DNA from: CAG-873 sp910578365
Lineage (GTDB): Bacteria; Bacteroidota; Bacteroidia; Bacteroidales; Muribaculaceae
NCBI GenBank assembly: GCA_951635545.1
Contig: OX620685.1
Span: 496,001-560,000, forward strand
Length of the DNA: 64,000 bases
Reading direction: 5' to 3'
Part shown: positions 58,159 to 64,000 of the stretch, in pieces
Position numbering within the stretch: position 1 is the stretch's first letter
Layout of the letters: every line of letters begins with the position of its first letter
Position numbers and translations under genes: made by a program
Notes under the pieces: generated by a model
Told to the model about the DNA's origin: nothing
The model's input: only the letters and a program-made list of their open reading frames with translations
The model's database searches: none

Positions 58159-59010
58159 TTAATCATAGCCTACTCTTACTGTAATGCGTCCGCTACCGTA
58201 GGCGGCCCAGTAGCCAAGGCCCCCTTTTACATTCGAAGGACAGTTGGCGGCAAAGGTAAACAAAAGATTCTGCGAAAGCGAAATATTGCTGTCGTAAACG
58301 CTCCAGAAATCATACAGTTCCCGGTCGATGGCACTCAGCTTGACTGTAACCCTGCTTCCGAGTGTATAGTAATGGCTGAAATCGCGGCTGTCGTCGTATG
58401 TCGAGTATATACCGCGGGTAATAGGCCAGCCCTCCGTGCAGCTGTACCTGCTGCCGACGAATGTACCTAAAAAGGTGCCGTAACTGCGGGTTTCAAGTCC
58501 TGCAGTGGTGGAGAAAAACTTGTAATATCCGTCCGGCTCTATGCCATCAGCGTAGGCACGCAGGCTGAACAGACTGTCGCTGCCCTCCACCGGCACGCTC
58601 TCCACCCGCGATATAGCAGGGGCCGGAAGCATAGTGGCGACAGCCTCTACGGTGTCGCTCTCGGTTTCCACCACCAATCGGTAGCTGTGGCCTGCCCGGC
58701 CATGCAGACGCGACGAGGTGTAGATAAACGACGGCACATAGGCATTGTTCACACGGCCGGTGAGCAGATACTGCGTGTCACCATCGTAAACCGATACCCT
58801 GGCCCACTTTTCCACAAATCCGTCGAACGACGCACTATCGCCCGTAAGGTCCACCGCATGTGTCACCATCACAACCGGTGGCATGCCTTCCTCAATCCAG
58901 CCTTCAACCACCAATGGCATTTTTAAGCCTGTCAAGTCAGGGCCGTCGTCAGTGCATGCCCCGGCCGACAGCAATATTGTCAGGCATATAAATGGCATTA
59001 CTCTATTCAT
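58159..59010 (-). CDS. DUF4249 lipoprotein
   Basis: 283 residues. Signal peptide with lipobox SAGAC (Cys about 19). Beta-rich DUF4249 fold: LVVEGWIEEGMPPVVMVTHA near the N-terminus is the family start. DUF4249 proteins are almost always encoded next to a TonB-dependent receptor, probably as its surface lipoprotein. Last gene of a four-gene minus-strand operon, 1 base from the receptor. Confidence 0.88.
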   Translation of the reverse strand: MNRVMPFICLTILLSAGACTDDGPDLTGLKMPLVVEGWIEEGMPPVVMVTHAVDLTGDSASFDGFVEKWARVSVYDGDTQYLLTGRVNNAYVPSFIYTSSRLHGRAGHSYRLVVETESDTVEAVATMLPAPAISRVESVPVEGSDSLFSLRAYADGIEPDGYYKFFSTTAGLETRSYGTFLGTFVGSRYSCTEGWPITRGIYSTYDDSRDFSHYYTLGSRVTVKLSAIDRELYDFWSVYDSNISLSQNLLFTFAANCPSNVKGGLGYWAAYGSGRITVRVGYD

Positions 59011-59011
59011 A

Positions 59012-60994
59012 TCAGAACTTTAATGTATAAGAAACCGAGGGTATCACTGTTTTCATCTCCGAATCGCGCATACGTATGCCTTCAGTCCCGGTATAAGAGG
59101 CGAAACGGAAGAGCACATTATGTGTAGCCAATGCGTTGTACACCGATATATTTATCGTATGGCTTAAACGCTCGTTCCGGCTTATAGTCCACGACACCGC
59201 CAGGTCGAGGCGGCTGTAGGCAGGCAGACGCGATGAGTTGTGCGGAAAATATTCGCATATAAGGTTCTCGCCTATCATATAGCCGTATTTGGCCTGTGTA
59301 TAGGGGGTACCCGAAGCATAGGTATAGGAGGCCGAAAGCATCAGCGGACGCACCGGATTATAGTTCAACGCCACATTGAAATCGTGTGGTCGGTCGTGGG
59401 CCGATGGCAACCATTCGCAGCCGAAGCGCCCGAACTTAGAGCGGCTCACGCCATAGCTGTAGCCAACGCGCCCGCGCACTTTACCGGTCTGACGCATCAG
59501 CGACATAGTGATACCGGCGGCATAACCGCGGCCATCGAGTACATTGTCGAACGGATTATATTCGGCCGACGACAAGTCAATCAGCGAACCGTCCCACTCC
59601 ACCACATGCCTCATCAGCCTGCCGTATAGCGCAGTACTGAAGTAGATGCCGCTGGCGCCGATATAGCCGCTGGCACCGACCTCGGCGTCATATACATCTG
59701 CGGCCGGCACACCTGCGCCGGCCAGCGCCCAAAAGTCGGCCGGAAGGCCTGCGGTGGTTTCCTCGACCATGCGGTCGAAACGCACACGCCGCGATGCAGC
59801 CACATACATGCCGTAGCCACAGCCCAGGTCGACCGACAGCTCGGCCCTCGGTTGGGGGCGCCACTGTGTACGCCCCGCCTGTGTATATGCCGTGACGCGC
59901 AGCCCCAGCCCCACGGCCGCACGCCGCCCCAGCGGCAGCCTGTAATCGGCCGCCAAGCTGTACTCCCACGCACGGGCGGCGCCGTAACCGTTCTGGCCCG
60001 ATACACTGCGGCGGCATACATCGGCAGCGACGGTCAGTGCGCCGAAAGGCATTGTCACAGCCGCTTTCAGCTCGTGGAGCGAACTCGGCAAATCAAGTGT
60101 CCGGCCTCCTTCGTCGAGATTGAACAAGTTGGCGAACGACGAGTACGCCACATATGCCTCTGCGGATCGGTGGCGCCAAGTAGCCGATGCGGCATTATTG
60201 TTCCGGCCCAGCCGGCCATCCTTACTGCCATTGCGTTCGCTTGTAATACCCAGGCGGTCGCGGTTGCCGAAATATGAAATCCGCAATACGTCGGCATCGG
60301 TCGGGGCCCATATGGCTGCCAGATTCACATCGGTGAAATCATAGCCAAGTCCGGTATTATCTAACGTGAGCAAGTGCGGGAACAGGGCGTCGAGATAAGT
60401 CTGCCTCACTCCCGCCGATACCGACATACGCCTGCCAAGCGGTAGCCTTACCGCCGCATGGCTTTCGATTATGCCCGCTGATACAGTTCCCGAGAACAGG
60501 CTGTCCGGCTCCATGCCGCTGTCGGCGCTGAAGTATGCCGATGTAAGCGACCCTATTACCGAGGGCACACGCCCGGCGCGGAAAGTGTAGCCTTGGTAAT
60601 AGGCCGGATTAAAGGCGCTGAATAGCCCCAGCATGTGCAGGGGGTTGACCACACGGGCGTTGTCGGCGCAAAAAAGATTGTCGCCCGTAGCAGCACCGCG
60701 CACATTCACGGTGGCCTGCAGGTCGTTGGCGGTGGCTACCGATGGCAATGAGCGCACTACGGCCAGAGGGTCGCCTCCGCCGAGAAATGTAACCTGTTCG
60801 CCCAGATGATTCGCCAGAAGGTCGACGGCTCCGTCGCGCTCCATTTTAAGCAAACGCCGCGATACAGGCGACGATACCGTTATCATCTGCAGTTCGTGCA
60901 CGGCCGTGTCAAGCGAGTCGGCCGGTGTGGTTCCGGCACTTTGCAGGAACACACCGGCCGACATCGTTATAGCTATCAGTCGTTTGCCAGGCAT
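59012..60994 (-). CDS. TonB-dependent receptor (outer membrane)
   Basis: 660 residues from ATG 60994, overlapping the previous stop (TGATG); a GTG one codon up is the alternative. Signal peptide, no carboxypeptidase-regulatory domain, plug domain with GGGDPLAVVRSLPSVATAND and VNVRGAATGDNLF, then a 22-strand-type barrel ending SVSYTLKF. Energised uptake of an unknown ligand; partner is the DUF4249 lipoprotein. Confidence 0.9.
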   Translation of the reverse strand: MPGKRLIAITMSAGVFLQSAGTTPADSLDTAVHELQMITVSSPVSRRLLKMERDGAVDLLANHLGEQVTFLGGGDPLAVVRSLPSVATANDLQATVNVRGAATGDNLFCADNARVVNPLHMLGLFSAFNPAYYQGYTFRAGRVPSVIGSLTSAYFSADSGMEPDSLFSGTVSAGIIESHAAVRLPLGRRMSVSAGVRQTYLDALFPHLLTLDNTGLGYDFTDVNLAAIWAPTDADVLRISYFGNRDRLGITSERNGSKDGRLGRNNNAASATWRHRSAEAYVAYSSFANLFNLDEGGRTLDLPSSLHELKAAVTMPFGALTVAADVCRRSVSGQNGYGAARAWEYSLAADYRLPLGRRAAVGLGLRVTAYTQAGRTQWRPQPRAELSVDLGCGYGMYVAASRRVRFDRMVEETTAGLPADFWALAGAGVPAADVYDAEVGASGYIGASGIYFSTALYGRLMRHVVEWDGSLIDLSSAEYNPFDNVLDGRGYAAGITMSLMRQTGKVRGRVGYSYGVSRSKFGRFGCEWLPSAHDRPHDFNVALNYNPVRPLMLSASYTYASGTPYTQAKYGYMIGENLICEYFPHNSSRLPAYSRLDLAVSWTISRNERLSHTINISVYNALATHNVLFRFASYTGTEGIRMRDSEMKTVIPSVSYTLKF

Positions 60995-62727
60995 CACTTC
61001 TGACCGGTGATACTCAGATAAGTATTAATGATATCGTTATAGTCATCAATCAGTTTGGCAAATGAACCTTCATCGAAAAAGTCCTCCATAACAAACGAAG
61101 TTCCGTCGGGGAACCACAGCACGGGTGCGATAGAGTAATAGTGTGTAATTAATTCGGGAGTGATAACATCACTATCATCAACAACCATTTCAACCGATTC
61201 GCCGGCTTCTATATTATGGCCGTAATATGTCCAGGGACTCAGTACCTCTGTCTGGAGGTCGCTATCCCACTTCAGGAAGCGTGACACAGACACCAGATAT
61301 TCGCCCATCCGGCAGAATCCACGTGTAAGAGGTTCGTCATAGTACTGATAGTTATCTTCGATTTTTTCCACATAATCCCAGCCAAGATAGCCCTGGAGTT
61401 TGCCGTCGCCATCGTAGTAAAAGCCTACATCAGTATAGTTATTGAGTAGATTCACCTGAGCACCCATCACTTCGAGGTCTTCATATGTAGTATGGAGTGT
61501 ATTGCCGGTCTGCGACAGTATTTTGCCATACGAAAAAATCTCCAGGCCGTCTTTAACGAAACTATAGTACGGACTTGCGTCGGCGCTTAAGTCGGCATAC
61601 AATTTCGAGCCGTTATGCGCTATGCCGCGCAACTGCAGATTGCCCATCACGTCGATTTCACATTCTGCTCGGTTAAACATGGCACACAGCGCCGAGCCAT
61701 CCTCGTCCACCCAGCTGTCGTTCTCGTCGTAATAACCGCCGGCAGCCTTCACGGCATCGAATATTTCCTGGTAATTAACAAAGTTTTTGCCGGTGACAAC
61801 CGATTTGGCGGTAACGTATTCACGGCCCTTTATGGTTACTTTCACATTATCGGTCATATTGCTGTCGACTACTTTCAATGTGTTCTTCACCTTGTAGTCC
61901 GAGGCATCAAAATCGAGAGTCATGTCGATGCTTGTGCCGTTAACCAGCACAGTGTTCAGACGGGCGGTAGCCAGAGTGGCGTCGCCCTTCGACAGAGTAA
62001 TGTCGATTTCGCGGGGGAACCGGCCATCGAAATCCGAAGTAGTCCAGGTGGTGTATTCCTCACCGGCAACAAGCTTTACACAGTACTGCGAGCCATCGCG
62101 TCCGGCGAAGCGCATCTCAAAGTGGTCGGACTCGGTTTTCTTCCACGACTCAGTCGCCTTGTCGGCGGTATAGATGCCGTAATAGTCCTCGATTTTATAG
62201 AGGTCGACCGCCGCAGCTTTCATTATCCGGGCTGCCGCCGGGCTGCCTTTTACCATGCTCTGCATAGCCTCGGCCATGATGCCGGCCTGCTTGTGAACCT
62301 GGTAATATTCGGCGGGAACGTGATACTTAACCGGAGCGATATATGTATAGACATATTGCGTATAGTCGTAATCGCTATCAAAGAAGTCGTGCCACATACG
62401 CAGCACATCGGCCTGGTCGTTGATGTCAAAGGCGTTGTAGGCTTCGGTGCCAATCTTAACCATACGTTCTTTCTGCTCCGAGGGGGTAAGAGCCTCGGCC
62501 AGCGGCGCAGTGAACGAAATGTAGTCGATTTCGTCGAGGTTGACGCTTTGTCCATAACCGCGCACAGACAGCGTGTGGCCGTTGTCGGAGAACACAAGAT
62601 TCTCGGCCACTCCAAAGTTATATTTGGTAATCTTATCGCCCTGTTTCACATAGAAAGCCTTCGGAAGGGCGGCAGCCGGTGCGGCGCACAACGCGGCAGC
62701 GGCCATACATGTCATAAGCTTTTTCAT
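60994..62727 (-). CDS. secreted protein, unknown, operon with TonB receptor
   Basis: 577 residues with a signal peptide (about 1-20). N-terminal LPKAFYVKQGDKITKYNFGV and VNLDEIDYISF form the beta-hairpin module seen in Bacteroidetes surface proteins (xxHIKxxDG...IDxITF type). The rest is a large, mostly beta, domain with acidic and aromatic residues. No known family or enzyme motif. Both stop and start overlap its neighbours (TGATG). A ligand-binding or substrate role for the receptor is likely but unproven. Confidence 0.7.
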   Translation of the reverse strand: MKKLMTCMAAAALCAAPAAALPKAFYVKQGDKITKYNFGVAENLVFSDNGHTLSVRGYGQSVNLDEIDYISFTAPLAEALTPSEQKERMVKIGTEAYNAFDINDQADVLRMWHDFFDSDYDYTQYVYTYIAPVKYHVPAEYYQVHKQAGIMAEAMQSMVKGSPAAARIMKAAAVDLYKIEDYYGIYTADKATESWKKTESDHFEMRFAGRDGSQYCVKLVAGEEYTTWTTSDFDGRFPREIDITLSKGDATLATARLNTVLVNGTSIDMTLDFDASDYKVKNTLKVVDSNMTDNVKVTIKGREYVTAKSVVTGKNFVNYQEIFDAVKAAGGYYDENDSWVDEDGSALCAMFNRAECEIDVMGNLQLRGIAHNGSKLYADLSADASPYYSFVKDGLEIFSYGKILSQTGNTLHTTYEDLEVMGAQVNLLNNYTDVGFYYDGDGKLQGYLGWDYVEKIEDNYQYYDEPLTRGFCRMGEYLVSVSRFLKWDSDLQTEVLSPWTYYGHNIEAGESVEMVVDDSDVITPELITHYYSIAPVLWFPDGTSFVMEDFFDEGSFAKLIDDYNDIINTYLSITGQK

Positions 62728-63188
62728 CAGAACGCAACTTTAATAACGTAATCACCCGATTTCACAATCACAACACCGGCGCCGCGCATGGCTCCGAGAG
62801 AAATCTCCTCGCCGGCTTTCGCGGGGATGGCCACAAGCAGCGAGCCGTCAAAGCCGTAGATTTCAAACTTAGCGTCGGCAAGCATTCGGGCCGACATTGT
62901 AGCGGCATCGAAGGTAAAGGTTGCCTTGGCTTTGGATTCGGCCTGCACGTCGGCTACACCGGCCTTGTCGTCGACATAGAGCTGCTCGAGCGCAGCCTGG
63001 CTATAGCTGCCTACACTATTGCCTGAGGCGTCCTGTGCGTTCATCACACCGCCTGCGAACACCAGACGGTCAACACGGTCAAGATCAAGGACTTCCCAGC
63101 CTGAGTCGGTCTTGATATGCAGATAATTGGCCGCGGATGCGCCCATAGCTGCCAGAGCAAGACTCATTGCAAGTAACATTTTTTTCAT
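62727..63188 (-). CDS. small secreted protein, unknown
   Basis: 153 residues. Signal peptide 1-19 (ending GASA), N-terminal NYLHIKTDSGWEVLDLDRVD and LVF form the same module as the next gene, and the C-terminus (FEIYGFDGSLLVAIPAKAGE, then VVIVKSGDYVIKVAF) resembles a type A sorting tail. First gene of the operon; coupled to the second by TGATG. Confidence 0.7.
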   Translation of the reverse strand: MKKMLLAMSLALAAMGASAANYLHIKTDSGWEVLDLDRVDRLVFAGGVMNAQDASGNSVGSYSQAALEQLYVDDKAGVADVQAESKAKATFTFDAATMSARMLADAKFEIYGFDGSLLVAIPAKAGEEISLGAMRGAGVVIVKSGDYVIKVAF

Positions 63189-63248
63189 AGAATGTAATAA
63201 TATAAATGTGATAAGTATATCGTAAAAATAAATTAATGTATTGATATG

Positions 63249-63887
63249 TTAAGCCGCAGGTCTACAGAAATTAATCATGTATCGTTTACCAACGTTGGAG
63301 AGGATGTCTTCTACGGTGGCGAACAAGACGTGTTTATCTCCGTAGAGATGGGGCTGTATCCATTTCCCCTTCATAATTCGCCAAAGAGTTTCAGCGATGT
63401 TGAGGTGTGGGGAATAGGGAGGGAGATAGAATATGTGGAGACCCCTGTCCTTCCATCTTTGAAGGCAGTCCTTTACCTTGCGGCTCTTGTGTACGGAGGA
63501 GTTGTCGAGAACCACAACGGTCTCTTTAGAGATTCCGAGGGAGAAGTCTTCCATGAATTCGATAAACTTGTCGGAGTTTATGTTTTCGGTGGTCGTGAAG
63601 CCGTGGTAAGTATTGTTGCGGTCTATCATTCCGAAGATGTTGAGCCTGCCGCACTTGTAAACCGGCACACAGAAATCCTCATCTTTGAATTTCCATGCAT
63701 AAGGCACATATCCTTCGGTGCATACATGACTTTCATCTCCGTAATACAAATCAATGAATCCCGATTCCCATTGACGTTCAAGCTCTTGCAGGAGTTCCTT
63801 CTTATAAGCGTACTCCTGCGGCGAGGGTGTCCCTTTGGGCGTTTTTCTTATACGTCCAAATCTTGCGCCATCAAGGATAAAAAATTC
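63249..63887 (-). CDS. IS630 transposase, DDE part (frame 2)
   Basis: Catalytic frame readable from 63887 (EFFILDGARFGRIRKTPKGT) to the stop at 63249; an internal ATG lies at 63749. DLYYGDESHVCTEGYVPYAW (first D), VVVLDNSSVHKS (second D) and YSPHLNIAETLWRIMKGKWI (E) are the IS630/Tc1-like DDE residues. Expected to be made by -1 frameshifting from the upstream frame. Confidence 0.88.
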   Translation of the reverse strand, partial: EFFILDGARFGRIRKTPKGTPSPQEYAYKKELLQELERQWESGFIDLYYGDESHVCTEGYVPYAWKFKDEDFCVPVYKCGRLNIFGMIDRNNTYHGFTTTENINSDKFIEFMEDFSLGISKETVVVLDNSSVHKSRKVKDCLQRWKDRGLHIFYLPPYSPHLNIAETLWRIMKGKWIQPHLYGDKHVLFATVEDILSNVGKRYMINFCRPAA

Positions 63888-64000
63888 CTGAAGGCTCCGT
63901 CCTTGATTTGTTTCCCGGTAGCTTCCTCCCAGGCTGCCCTGGCTTTGGAAACACTCTGGCGATGCTTTCGTATGGCCTCTCTCACCGCCTCCTTGTCCTT
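63848..64000 (-). CDS. IS630 transposase, N-terminal HTH part (frame 1, partial)
   Basis: 50 residues open from the window edge, ending SLMAQDLDV and TAA (63850-63848). Contains AIRKHRQSVSKARAAWEEAT and KQIKDGAFRNF, the second-HTH region of IS630 proteins. It overlaps frame 2 by about 40 bases around the slippery site. Confidence 0.8.
   Translation of the reverse strand, partial: KDKEAVREAIRKHRQSVSKARAAWEEATGKQIKDGAFRNFLSLMAQDLDV
63878..63884 (-). promoter_or_regulatory. -1 frameshift heptamer T TTT TTA
   Basis: On the minus strand, in frame 1, the sequence is AAT TTT TTA, i.e. T_TTT_TTA, the X_XXY_YYZ type. Slipping back one base enters frame 2 exactly. Confidence 0.75.

Larger units (their letters stand above)
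63248..64000 (-). mobile_element. IS630-family element, incomplete at the window edge
   Basis: Two transposase frames joined at a slippery site; the 5' end lies beyond 64000. It lies 59 bases upstream of the secreted-protein operon and may have displaced its promoter. Confidence 0.88.

Overview
The window looks like the chromosome of a gut Bacteroidales bacterium, most likely Muribaculaceae. The evidence is the Bacteroidetes-type promoters (TTTG or TTG, then 19-20 bases, then TAnnTTTG), the 16S rRNA, two PorU-like C25 peptidases, a DUF4249/TonB-receptor operon, a methylmalonyl-CoA accessory operon and Bacteroidetes IS families. The family-level call is inference; no database was searched.

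Layout. 1-17 kb is core chromosome: the end of a LysM/periplasmic-binding-type protein with a PorT-like barrel; a tightly spaced minus-strand run (TM-coiled-coil protein, mgtC, antiporter, purM, mltF-like, DUF3332); a small 2[4Fe-4S] ferredoxin; a second TM-coiled-coil protein with an MFS transporter; an AI-2E-type permease; miaB with a lipoprotein; and an acetate/succinate CoA-transferase. 17.1-21.3 kb is an insertion scar: halves of an ISAon1-type transposase remnant surround an HxlR-regulator/cupin pair whose regulator is split by an IS982 copy, followed by an intact ISAon1-type IS. 21.3-26.5 kb is a complete minus-strand rRNA operon (16S, tRNA-Ile, 23S, 5S) with two matching promoters. 27-38.8 kb holds two C25 peptidases on either side of rex and a degraded FAH-like gene, then trpS, meaB, DUF1573, the cobalamin adenosyltransferase and DUF2795. 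39-48.2 kb is mobile: an integrase, a primase-like gene with two in-frame TAG codons, an IS982 broken by an ISAs1 copy, IS982 fragments, a secreted-protein gene split by a second ISAs1 copy, and a 178-bp MITE with the same ends. 48.4-53.7 kb is core again (esterase, OFA-like MFS, YraN, aminopeptidase P, small membrane protein, gamma-carbonic-anhydrase-like protein). 53.98-57.82 kb is a trio of tyrosine recombinases between 29-bp inverted repeats, a RIT element. 58.1-63.2 kb is a four-gene operon of two secreted proteins, a TonB-dependent receptor and a DUF4249 lipoprotein. The window ends inside an IS630-type element with a -1 frameshift heptamer.

How the genes fit together. MeaB and the PduO-type adenosyltransferase support B12-dependent methylmalonyl-CoA mutase, and the CoA-transferase at 15.6 kb fits the same succinate/propionate metabolism. 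The two C25 peptidases and the sorting-signal-like tail on the interrupted secreted protein point to a type IX-like export and maturation route. The most unusual items are the repeat-flanked HxlR/cupin cassette, the twice-amber primase-like gene, the ISAs1/MITE family with readable target duplications, the RIT element, and the rex operon carrying a dead FAH homologue and a C25 peptidase.
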